A stretch of DNA of 64,000 bases from Thalassococcus sp. S3 (GTDB taxonomy: Bacteria > Pseudomonadota > Alphaproteobacteria > Rhodobacterales > Rhodobacteraceae): contig NZ_CP022303.1 of assembly GCF_004216475.1 (NCBI RefSeq), positions 186,001 to 250,000 on the forward strand, in the 5' to 3' direction. A program made the position numbers and the translations under genes. The notes under the pieces are model-generated. The model was not told where the DNA came from, did not search any database, and saw only the letters and a list, made by a program, of their open reading frames with translations. Position 1 is the first letter of the stretch. Every line of letters starts with the position of its first letter. This document shows, one piece after another, positions 23,085 to 30,064 of this stretch.

Positions 23085-24374
23085 ATGGACATCGCCACCC
23101 GTGTCTGGAACCACAAGTGGAAGATCGACCCGATCGTTCGATCTCTGATCGATACCGATTTCTACAAGCTCTTGATGTGCCAGTCGGTCTTTCGCAATCG
23201 TCCCGACACGCAGGTTACGTTTTCCCTGATCAACCGATCCTCGCACGTGCCACTGGCCCGCCTGATTGACGAGGGCGAGTTGCGCGAGCAGCTTGATCAT
23301 ATCCGCACGCTCTCGCTGTCGCGTGGGGAAAGCACCTGGCTGCGGGGCAACACGTTCTATGGCAAACGCCAGATGTTCCGCCATGATTTCATGGAATGGT
23401 TCGAGCAGCTGCGCCTGCCACCCTATTATCTTGAACGGGTCGGCGATCAATACGAGCTGACCTTTGAAGGGGCTTGGCCCGAAGTCATGCTGTGGGAGAT
23501 CCCGGCGCTCGCTGTTCTGATGGAACTGCGGGGCCGTGCCGTCCTGCATGACATGGCCCGGTTCGAGCTTCAGGTTCTCTATGCCCGCGCCATGACCAAA
23601 TTGTGGGAAAAGATCCAGCGCCTTAGACCAAACCCCTCCCTGCGCATTGCCGATTTCGGAACGCGGCGGCGGCATTCCTTCCTGTGGCAGGATTGGTGCG
23701 TGCAGGCGATGGTCGAAGGGCTTGGCCCGCGCTTTGTCGGCACTTCGAACTGTCTGATCGCCAAGAACCGCGACCTCGAGGCGATTGGCACCAACGCCCA
23801 CGAATTGCCGATGGTCTATGCCGCCCTGGCCCAAAGCGACACCGAACTCGCCCGCGCGCCCTACGACGTGCTCAGCGATTGGCACGAGGAGCATGAGGGC
23901 AATCTGCGCATCATCCTGCCGGACACCTATGGCACTGAAGGGTTTCTGGACCGTGCACCGGACTGGCTCACCCAATGGACCGGTATCCGCATCGACAGCG
24001 GTGATCCGGCCGAGGGCGCAGAGACGGCGATCCGCTGGTGGCAGGCCCGCGGCGAGGATCCGCGCGAAAAGCTGGTCATCTTCTCAGACGGCCTGGACGT
24101 CGAGAAAATCCTGGAACTCTCGGCTCAATTCGCCGGCCGGGTAAAGGTATCCTTCGGCTGGGGTACGCTGCTGACCAACGACTTTCGTGGCCTCACGCCG
24201 GACGACAGGCTGGCGCCCTTCTCACTGGTCTGCAAAGCGGTCAGTGCCAACGGGTTTCCGACGGTGAAGCTCTCGGACAACCCCAACAAAGCCATGGGGC
24301 CCACGCCTGAGATAGAGCGCTACAAAAGGGTGTTCGGGGTTGGAGAGCAGGAGCGGATGGAGGTCGTGGTGTAA
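23085..24374 (+). CDS. pncB: Nicotinate phosphoribosyltransferase PncB
   Basis: PncB makes nicotinate mononucleotide from nicotinate and PRPP, with ATP hydrolysis. The phosphorylatable histidine lies in FGTRRRHSFL (H197). The N-terminal LIDTDFYKLLMCQSVF and the phosphate-binding FSDGLDVEKI and VSFGWGTLLTND are typical. The 429-residue length is normal. A 7-bp direct repeat GGCGTAT (23046-23052 and 23064-23070, 18 bp apart) lies just upstream. Transcription ends at a terminator whose stem begins inside the last codons. Confidence 0.94.
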   Translation: MDIATRVWNHKWKIDPIVRSLIDTDFYKLLMCQSVFRNRPDTQVTFSLINRSSHVPLARLIDEGELREQLDHIRTLSLSRGESTWLRGNTFYGKRQMFRHDFMEWFEQLRLPPYYLERVGDQYELTFEGAWPEVMLWEIPALAVLMELRGRAVLHDMARFELQVLYARAMTKLWEKIQRLRPNPSLRIADFGTRRRHSFLWQDWCVQAMVEGLGPRFVGTSNCLIAKNRDLEAIGTNAHELPMVYAALAQSDTELARAPYDVLSDWHEEHEGNLRIILPDTYGTEGFLDRAPDWLTQWTGIRIDSGDPAEGAETAIRWWQARGEDPREKLVIFSDGLDVEKILELSAQFAGRVKVSFGWGTLLTNDFRGLTPDDRLAPFSLVCKAVSANGFPTVKLSDNPNKAMGPTPEIERYKRVFGVGEQERMEVVV

Positions 24375-24387
24375 CGACCTCCTTTTT
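24359..24387 (+). terminator. Intrinsic terminator overlapping the pncB stop codon
   Basis: A 9-bp perfect stem (ggaggtcgt 24359-24367, acgacctcc 24374-24382) with a 6-base loop is followed by TTTTT. The TAA stop (24372-24374) sits in the loop and first base of the 3' arm, so a ribosome finishing pncB would cover the hairpin. Confidence 0.9.
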
Positions 24388-24443
24388 CGGGCACCCTTGC
24401 CGGCGACCTAGGGCCCTCCGTCTTTTGGAGTTGCGACAGCATA

Positions 24444-24860
24444 TCAGAGTTTCCCACGCAGGGCCTTAACTTCCCCGCGCGCCTTTTTTGCCTTGAGCCG
24501 ACGTTCCACCGATCCTTTCGTGGGCCGGGTCGGTCTGCGTTTCTTCGGTACTTCGAGCGCTTGTCTGATCAACTCCGCAAGCCGTGTTCTTGCGATTTCT
24601 CGGTTGCGGGCCTGGCTGCGTGTCTCATCGCACTGGATCACGACCGCGCCTTCTTTCGTCCAGCGCCGCCCGGCTAGACGGCGCAAACGCGTCTTCACAG
24701 GGGCTGGCAAATTCGGCGACCGCCCCGCTTCAAAGCGCAACTCGACGGCAGTCGCCACCTTGTTTACGTTCTGTCCTCCGGGACCCGAGGCGCGGATGAA
24801 GTGTTCGGTCAGCTCCCAGTCCGCGATTGTGATCGTGTCGGTGATGCGCAGCATATCCAT
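24444..24860 (-). CDS. arfB: ArfB: alternative ribosome-rescue peptidyl-tRNA hydrolase
   Basis: ArfB (YaeJ) enters the A site of ribosomes stalled on truncated mRNA and hydrolyses the peptidyl-tRNA. The GGQ motif is present (GPGGQNVNK, residues 26-34). The C-terminal lysine/arginine-rich tail that threads into the empty mRNA channel is intact (VPKKRRPTRPTKG to the end). The length of 138 residues is typical. I start at the first of two close ATGs (MDMLRITDT). An intrinsic terminator ends only 9 bases upstream of the start, so expression must come by reading through that terminator or from an unseen promoter. Confidence 0.92.
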   Translation of the reverse strand: MDMLRITDTITIADWELTEHFIRASGPGGQNVNKVATAVELRFEAGRSPNLPAPVKTRLRRLAGRRWTKEGAVVIQCDETRSQARNREIARTRLAELIRQALEVPKKRRPTRPTKGSVERRLKAKKARGEVKALRGKL

Positions 24861-24869
24861 AGTCCAGCG

Positions 24870-24898
24870 AAAAAGGGCCGCCCCCATGGGACGGCCCC
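24870..24898 (-). terminator. Terminator immediately upstream of arfB (attenuator)
   Basis: On the minus strand GGGGCCG (24898-24892) pairs with CGGCCC (24880-24875), with inner CCC/GGG pairs, followed by TTTTT (24874-24870). The arfB ATG is 9 bases further. Its 5' arm GGGGCCG can instead pair perfectly with CGGCCCC at 24924-24918, which would prevent the terminator. Confidence 0.8.
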
Positions 24899-24973
24899 TT
24901 CGAAAGTTTCAGGAGGTGGGGCCGGTTAGATCCATCGACCCACTTGGGCGGCCTGCAACCGCCAAGGGCTGCC

Positions 24974-25030
24974 TCAGCAGGCGGCCTCCCAAGCTGTTCC
25001 GACACCTCTCTCCAATACCTTTCTCGACAC
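24974..25030 (-). CDS. Putative 18-residue leader peptide
   Basis: A GTG start lies 7 bases after GGAGG of an exceptionally strong Shine-Dalgarno, and the frame reads MSRKVLERGVGTAWEAAC then TGA. Its last codons form one arm of the stem described for the leader, so translation would open that stem. The peptide matches no family I know. It contains one Trp and one Cys near the end, but no run of regulatory codons. It is too short to judge by coding statistics; support comes from the ribosome site and position. Confidence 0.5.
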   Translation of the reverse strand: MSRKVLERGVGTAWEAAC

Positions 25031-25104
25031 TGGATCACCTCCTTTCGTTTTGTTGAACTCAATATCAGCCTGCCACGGTAAGGCCTATCTGACAAACAAA
25101 ATCT

Positions 25105-25734
25105 TCAGGCAAGCCGTCCGTGAGGATCAAGACGCGCAACAATGAGGCGGAAGGGGATCAGAGCGGCCAGCGCCAGCGACAGCTTTACGCCCCAATCCGC
25201 CACGGCGAGCGACACCCAAAGCGGCACGACAGGGCCAACGCCCAGAAGCGGCAGCGCCTCGTTGGCCCATGCCACATCCGTGCCAGGATCGACCCAAGCC
25301 AGCGAGGCCGAAAACGCGATAGAGAAGAAAAGGGCGGTATCGACCGAAGAGCCGACGAGGGTGGAGGCCAGCGGCGCCTTCCACCAAACGCCCCGGCGCA
25401 GGGCGGAAAAGATGCCCACATCCAGCAATTGGGCGGTCAGGAACGCGATGCCGGAGCCGATGGCGATGCGGAACGTGACCAGAGGCCCGAATTCTCCCAT
25501 GATCTGCGTGCCGACGAGAGAGCAGAACACACCCACGAGGAAGCCCACGAAGACCACGGTGCGCGCGGGACCCGCGCCATAGATGCGGTTCATCAGATCG
25601 GTGACAAGGAAAGCCAGCGGATAGGTGAAGGCGCCCCAGGTCAGCCATTGGCCAAAGAGGAACTGAACGAGGATGTTCGAGGCGACGACGATAGCCGCCA
25701 TGGCAATAATGCCGGGAAGATGTGCACGTGTCAT
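25105..25734 (-). CDS. VUT/YhhQ-family transporter (queuosine precursor)
   Basis: The 209-residue membrane protein has about six hydrophobic segments. The conserved stretches NILVQFLFGQ, TYPLAFLVTDLMNRIYG and LVGSSVDTALFF mark the VUT (YhhQ, former DUF165) family. E. coli YhhQ imports the queuosine precursors preQ0/preQ1. I start at MTRAHLPGII; the 28 codons upstream are not family-like. The stop is 59 bases upstream of the arfB leader, and the gene follows the phytase-like lipoprotein gene on the same strand, so a long operon is possible. Confidence 0.85.
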   Translation of the reverse strand: MTRAHLPGIIAMAAIVVASNILVQFLFGQWLTWGAFTYPLAFLVTDLMNRIYGAGPARTVVFVGFLVGVFCSLVGTQIMGEFGPLVTFRIAIGSGIAFLTAQLLDVGIFSALRRGVWWKAPLASTLVGSSVDTALFFSIAFSASLAWVDPGTDVAWANEALPLLGVGPVVPLWVSLAVADWGVKLSLALAALIPFRLIVARLDPHGRLA

Positions 25735-25819
25735 GGTTAATGCCCGTTTTATCAAGGTTGCGGCGACTTGGTCCGGTAAGACAGCAGGCGGGGTAATGGG
25801 TTGCGACAATCTGCGCAAG

Positions 25820-26707
25820 TCATTCCGTGATCACATATTCCACAATTTCCGTCTGAAGCATCCGCCAGAAGTTGTCGTCGGCGACGAGCGTCAGGCGCAG
25901 ATGCCCCGCAGTATCCCGCCAGACTGACAGGCCCTCAAGATTGCCATGCAAGCCGGGACGGCTGCGCAAGATCACTGTCTCGTCCGTTGGTCCGTCAGCG
26001 CCTATGTGCCACCGCCGTACGCGGCTTTGGAACCCCAGCGGCGTGATGCGTCGTTCCAACAGATAGAATGCGCCATCGGGCCCGAAATCCGCGCCAACGG
26101 CCAGAAAACCGTTGCGCGGTGGGAGCGAGAAGGCTCGCCTCCACGCGACCCCGTCGAATGCATAGACGGGAAAACCGCTGCGTCCTGACAGGGGCCGTTC
26201 CGGCAAGGTGAAAAGCGTGCCATCCTCGGCGATGGCGAGGGCCTCCAGCGAACCGTTCAGCCGAAAGAGGTCAAAGTTCTGATGTGCTGGCAGACGTTCA
26301 GCAATCGGGCCGTTTGCGTAGCGCAGCACCCGATGTTTGTTCTCGAACGAAACGAACATCGTGCCGTCTGGCGCAATCGCCAGACCTTCGGCATCGGCAT
26401 AGTCGCCCTTGATCGGCCAGCCGGACGTGTTCAGCAACGCGCGCGATGTGTCGAGGGTGACCCCGGAAAGCGTTCCACCCTGACGGGTCAGACGTGCCTC
26501 GATCAGGCGTGCGGAATCCGTGATCGCCACGACCCGGGTGCCGTTGTCCCTGACGGAAAGGGCGGAAAGGCCGCCGAACCAGTCCGCGTCATGCGTCCAG
26601 ACCAGCTCGCCAGCCAGCCGCGCCGCATATTGCGGGGGATCGCTGGCAGGAAAACAGGCCGGGATGAGAAGCGCCGCGCTCAGCGCGAGCGCAGGACCGT
26701 AGCGCAT
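25820..26707 (-). CDS. Lipoprotein of the phytase-like esterase family
   Basis: The 295-residue protein has a lipoprotein signal (lipobox IPAC, C18). It then has a beta-propeller-like domain of the phytase-like family (PF13449-type) with segments such as DYADAEGLAIAPDG, SLEALAIAEDG and HGNLEGLSV. It should sit on a membrane face in the periplasm. Its enzymatic role is unproven, and the family name rests on similarity to a phytase fold. Its start overlaps the end of mepA by 28 bases. Confidence 0.78.
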   Translation of the reverse strand: MRYGPALALSAALLIPACFPASDPPQYAARLAGELVWTHDADWFGGLSALSVRDNGTRVVAITDSARLIEARLTRQGGTLSGVTLDTSRALLNTSGWPIKGDYADAEGLAIAPDGTMFVSFENKHRVLRYANGPIAERLPAHQNFDLFRLNGSLEALAIAEDGTLFTLPERPLSGRSGFPVYAFDGVAWRRAFSLPPRNGFLAVGADFGPDGAFYLLERRITPLGFQSRVRRWHIGADGPTDETVILRSRPGLHGNLEGLSVWRDTAGHLRLTLVADDNFWRMLQTEIVEYVITE

Positions 26708-27546
26708 TGTTGAGGCAGATCGGCCAGAACCAACTCACGTCTGGGCGCGCGCCGGGGTGCATTCGGATCTGGCGGCGGCGGGTTGAGGATGTTGCTTACC
26801 CATTGCTGCGCCTCCGCACATCCATCGCCTCGCGGCGGGGCGTCCTGGTTGACGCAGCCGGCCATGCCGCGCGGGCAGGACAGGCGGACGTGGAAGTGAT
26901 AGTGGTGTCCCCACCAGGGTCGCACCTTGCGCAGCCAGTTGCGGTTGCCTCGCTCATCGTTGCACATCTGCACCTTGGCGCCCGGAAAGACGAAAATGCG
27001 CGCGACGCGCCGGTCCTTGGCGGCTTCCTTGATGATCTCGTGATGCGCGCGGGTCCAGGCGCTGTTGACATAGGCCCCTTTGGCGCGGCGCAGGGAGATG
27101 GAGGAGATGTTCTCTCTCTGGTTTCGGCTTAGGTCGAGCCGATCCGCAGGTCTCATCCAGATGTCGATGTCCAGGCCAATCTGGTGGCTGCGGTGCCCGG
27201 TCAGCATCGGCCCGCCCCGGGGCTGGCTGATATCGCCGATATAAAGCCCACGCCATCCAGGCTGCCTTGCCGCGAATGCGCTGAGATCCTTGACGAAGTC
27301 GATGGCCTCGGGATGCCCCCAATTGCGGTTGCGCGACAGGCGCATGGCCTGCCAGGTCGGTCCGGTCTCGGCCAGTTGTTCCGCCCCCGCGACGCAGCCG
27401 CGCGAATAGCTGCCGAACGGCGCGGGCTGGTGGGCCGAAGCGGCACGTTGTGCGCCGAATTGCTGTTTGGCCAGCGGCTCAGCTGTGGCGGGTGCGGCCA
27501 GGGCAAGGCATAGGCCTAGAAGTGCGAAGGGGCGAAAGAGGCTCAT
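26680..27546 (-). CDS. mepA: Penicillin-insensitive murein endopeptidase MepA
   Basis: MepA is a LAS-type zinc metallopeptidase that cuts D-Ala-mDAP cross-links in peptidoglycan. A signal peptide (cleavage near ATAEP, residue 23) exports it. The zinc ligands lie in GHRSHQIGLDIDIW (H121, D128) and the C-terminal HHYHFHVR (H217/H219). Paired cysteines occur as in E. coli MepA. Length 288 is typical. It is co-transcribed with the MFS gene (4-base ATGA overlap) and the lipoprotein gene. Confidence 0.92.
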   Translation of the reverse strand: MSLFRPFALLGLCLALAAPATAEPLAKQQFGAQRAASAHQPAPFGSYSRGCVAGAEQLAETGPTWQAMRLSRNRNWGHPEAIDFVKDLSAFAARQPGWRGLYIGDISQPRGGPMLTGHRSHQIGLDIDIWMRPADRLDLSRNQRENISSISLRRAKGAYVNSAWTRAHHEIIKEAAKDRRVARIFVFPGAKVQMCNDERGNRNWLRKVRPWWGHHYHFHVRLSCPRGMAGCVNQDAPPRGDGCAEAQQWVSNILNPPPPDPNAPRRAPRRELVLADLPQQCATVLRSR

Positions 27547-28931
27547 GTGTGCTGTTCTCCGTCCGGTTTCACCCAGAGTAGCAGAACCAGCCCCAATGCG
27601 AAGAGCCCGATAAGCGGTGTGACGCCCAGCCGCTGACTGCCGGTCAGATCACTGGTGATCGCGATCAGCATCGGCGCAAGGAATGACGTCGCCTTGCCCG
27701 ACAGCGCATAGAGACCGAAAGCTTCTGTCATCCGCTCGGGATTGCCCTGCCGCGTGAGCATGTTCCGGCTCGACGATTGCAGGACCCCGCCGGCCGCCCC
27801 GATCAGGATGCCCGCGACATAGAAAAGCTGATCGGGCAGGGGGGAGCCTTCGGGCAAGGCGACCCCAAAGGCGGAGGTCGGGGTGAGGGAGATGATCAGA
27901 CCCGCCGTTCCGATCAGGATGATGCAGCAGGTCACGATCACCGGCTTCGGCCCGATGGCCCGGTCGATATAGCCCGCGATCCAGCAAAAGATGGCTCCGC
28001 TGAGCGCCGCGATGATACCGAAGACACCAACCTGCACGATGGACCAGCCGAGCACGCCAAGCGCATAGATGCCCCCGAACGTATACATCCCGTTCAATGC
28101 GTCGCGGTAGAACATCGACGAGCCGAGATAGGCCAGAAGGCTGGGGTTGCCCGGCAGGTTGATCAGCGTGTGATAAAGCTCCCTCATCCCGTTGCCGAAG
28201 CGGTAGGGCAGGCGCGGCTCATGCGGTTCGTCCCGGACCCAGAGGAAGAACGGGATCATGAAGACCGCAAACCAGACCGCCGCCAGCGGCCCGACGATGC
28301 GCGTATCTGCCCCGGTTTCTGTGTCCAGACCGAAGAGAGGTGTCAGACCGGCCATGGTTCGCCCATTCTCTCCCGCTTGGAACAGCAGGAGCATTACCAC
28401 CAGCGCCAGCACGCCGCCCACATAGCCGAACGCCCAGCCGGAGCCCGAGATGCGCCCCAACTCGTCCTTTGGACCCATCGAGGGGAGGTAGGAATTGGTG
28501 AAGATGGTGGCAAACTCCATCCCGATCAGGCCAATGCCAAAGAAAACGAGCGCCCACAGGACCGAGAAGCTGTCGGGTGCGGTCCACCAAAGTCCGAAAG
28601 ACCCCACGAAATAAAGGACGGAGAACAGCCAGATCCAAGGCATTCGCTTGCCCGTGCTGTCGGCAATGGCGCCCAGGATCGGAGCCAGTATGGCAATGGC
28701 AATCCCCGAGGCTGTCAGGCCGTAGCCCCAATAGGCCTGCGCCTGTGCCTCTGCGGCGAGTTCAGACATGCCGCCGGCCATCAGGCTTTGGGTGGCGGTC
28801 TGCGCGAAATAGGGGCCGAAGATGAACGTCAGAAGGAGCGTGTTGTAAGGCTGGCTCGCCCAGTCAAAGAAGTACCAGCCCCAAATCCGCTTGCGGATCG
28901 GAATTGCCGGTGCTGTTGCAATATCCGCCAT
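27543..28931 (-). CDS. MFS transporter, UMF1/Atg22-like
   Basis: The 462-residue polytopic protein has about 12 hydrophobic segments. Its N-terminus WGWYFFDWASQPYNTLLLTF is the hallmark of the UMF1 (unknown major facilitator / Atg22-like) family, a set of predicted effluxers. A conserved loop PFFLWVRDEPHE follows the sixth helix. The substrate is unknown. It lies upstream of mepA with an ATGA overlap, so the two are translated together. Confidence 0.85.
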   Translation of the reverse strand: MADIATAPAIPIRKRIWGWYFFDWASQPYNTLLLTFIFGPYFAQTATQSLMAGGMSELAAEAQAQAYWGYGLTASGIAIAILAPILGAIADSTGKRMPWIWLFSVLYFVGSFGLWWTAPDSFSVLWALVFFGIGLIGMEFATIFTNSYLPSMGPKDELGRISGSGWAFGYVGGVLALVVMLLLFQAGENGRTMAGLTPLFGLDTETGADTRIVGPLAAVWFAVFMIPFFLWVRDEPHEPRLPYRFGNGMRELYHTLINLPGNPSLLAYLGSSMFYRDALNGMYTFGGIYALGVLGWSIVQVGVFGIIAALSGAIFCWIAGYIDRAIGPKPVIVTCCIILIGTAGLIISLTPTSAFGVALPEGSPLPDQLFYVAGILIGAAGGVLQSSSRNMLTRQGNPERMTEAFGLYALSGKATSFLAPMLIAITSDLTGSQRLGVTPLIGLFALGLVLLLWVKPDGEQHT

Positions 28932-28982
28932 CTCGCCCCCTGTTTTCCGCCGATATGACAGGGGAAGTGTTAACGGGGCAAG

Positions 28983-29525
28983 TCATTCCTGCGTCATCGG
29001 CGGCCATGGGCGCTGGCTCTCCGCTTCGATCCAGGCGGCGATCCAGCCGGGGATCGGGGGCGATTGCGGATCCTGCCCCATTGCCTCCAGCACGCGCGTG
29101 GGCGGCACGGCCCGGCGCTTGTCGATCACCGCCGCGCGATAAAGGACGTGGCTGGCACAGTCTCCGTTCCGCTTCCACATCGACTGTTCGAGGTAGACGA
29201 ACCTTTCGTCCCAGCAAACCGCCCGGCTGCGCATCTCGAACCGCTCGAACCCGGTGATCCGGCGGCGATAGCGCACGCTGGCCCCCGCCATGGTCAGCGC
29301 CCAGCCATTGTCGAAAAGAGCCTTGATCAGCCCGCCGCGCTGCGCCGTCATGAAGCGCCCCAGATCGTAGAGCGTGAGCATCCGACCGTTATTGAGCTCC
29401 ATGAACATATCTAGATCCCAAGGCCAGCAGATGTGGTGGGAAACATGAACATCCGTCAACCGCTCCAAAGGCGGCATGCGGCGTGCCAGAAGCAGGTCCT
29501 TGGCAAATCGGATAAAGGGAAACAT
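28983..29525 (-). CDS. Hotdog-fold acyl-CoA thioesterase-like protein
   Basis: The 180-residue single-domain protein of the 4HBT_2/THEM6-like thioesterase type carries the helix segment WDLDMFMELNNGRMLTLYDLGR. The Asp/Asn region corresponds to the hotdog active-site helix, with VRYRRRITGFE strands after it. Proteins like this probably hydrolyse acyl-CoA esters. The substrate is unknown. It precedes the MFS gene by 51 bases on the same strand and is divergent from yggT. Confidence 0.78.
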   Translation of the reverse strand: MFPFIRFAKDLLLARRMPPLERLTDVHVSHHICWPWDLDMFMELNNGRMLTLYDLGRFMTAQRGGLIKALFDNGWALTMAGASVRYRRRITGFERFEMRSRAVCWDERFVYLEQSMWKRNGDCASHVLYRAAVIDKRRAVPPTRVLEAMGQDPQSPPIPGWIAAWIEAESQRPWPPMTQE

Positions 29526-29648
29526 CGCGCGGGTCCTTTTGGACGCGATAGATGACGCAGGTCACGCCTGCGTCAACGGCTGTCCTTGCGGCACTTGCCC
29601 TCGCGGCTCAAGCGGCTTAGGTCAGGGACACGTGGAAGAGGGCCGCTT

Positions 29649-29936
29649 ATGCAATCGCTGTTTCAAATCCTGATGCTGATCCTGGACGTCGTCTGGTTCT
29701 TTATCATTGCCCATGTGATCATGAGCTGGCTGATCAATTTCCAGGTGATCAACCTGCATCAATCCCTGGTAGCGCAGATCTGGCACGCTCTGAACCGGAT
29801 CCTTGAGCCCATTTATGGGCCGTTGCGCAGGATCATCCCGCCCGTTTCCGGTATCGACCTAGCGCCTCTTGTGGCCCTGATCGCGGTCTACGCGCTGCGG
29901 ATCATTCTCGCCAATAACATCGGCGCGTTCTACTGA
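29649..29936 (+). CDS. YggT family membrane protein
   Basis: The 95-residue protein with two hydrophobic segments (about 3-30 and 67-90) belongs to the YggT family (LNQ/NxILEPIYGPLRRIIPPVSGID signature region). Members affect osmotic or ion balance and cell-division-site membranes, but the bacterial function is not settled. The ATG at MQSLFQ is preceded by GGAAGAGG at 29632-29639. A longer frame from 29586 is not family-like. Confidence 0.85.
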   Translation: MQSLFQILMLILDVVWFFIIAHVIMSWLINFQVINLHQSLVAQIWHALNRILEPIYGPLRRIIPPVSGIDLAPLVALIAVYALRIILANNIGAFY

Positions 29937-29955
29937 CCGCGACCGTTGGGTTTTT

Positions 29956-29980
29956 CCGTATTTTTATCGAGAAGAAGGGG
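29956..29980. repeat. Short intergenic element, variant B
   Basis: CCGTATTTTTATCGAGAAG (start 29956) followed by AAGGGG resembles the copy at 52851, CCGTATTTGGATCGAGAAG. This copy lies between co-directional genes, and a GGGG/CCCC hairpin follows it (29977-29992). Confidence 0.6.
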
Positions 29981-30010
29981 GACCCTGCCCCTTGTTCACT
30001 GAATCTTAGT

Positions 30011-30025
30011 GTGAGACTGTCTCAC
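30011..30025. promoter_or_regulatory. Perfect 15-bp palindrome upstream of recQ
   Basis: GTGAGAC, one central T, then GTCTCAC: 7-bp perfect arms 40 bases before the recQ ATG. The form fits a dimeric repressor operator (for example TetR type). No regulator gene is adjacent. Confidence 0.55.
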
Positions 30026-30064
30026 TCAAGAGCAGATTGAATAAAATTCGACAGGGTTTCCGCG

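Larger units (their letters stand above)
24870..25046 (-). promoter_or_regulatory. Structured leader upstream of arfB with extreme Shine-Dalgarno
   Basis: Read on the minus strand in order: GAAAGGAGGTGATCCAG (25046-25030), complementary to the last 17 bases before the terminal U of typical 16S rRNA; a GTG start; a stem with GGCCGCCTGC (24986-24977) against GCAGGCCGCC (24956-24947), one mismatch; CGGCCCC (24924-24918) and CACCTCCT (24918-24911), then TTTCG (24905-24901). AGGAGGTG can pair with CACCTCCT and CGAAA with TTTCG around a 5-base bulge, hiding the ribosome site. CGGCCCC can pair with the terminator arm. These alternatives make an attenuator likely. Pairings are read by eye, and the function is inferred. 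Confidence 0.65.

Noticed and set aside
25028..25046. Possible 16S rRNA fragment
   Set aside because: Only the last 17 bases match; the flanks do not, and on the other strand the sequence is a perfectly spaced ribosome site before a GTG.
24730..25095. 121-codon minus-strand frame running through the arfB leader into arfB
   Set aside because: It lacks a ribosome site in its frame, crosses the terminator and overlaps arfB; the GTG frame after the strong Shine-Dalgarno is preferred.
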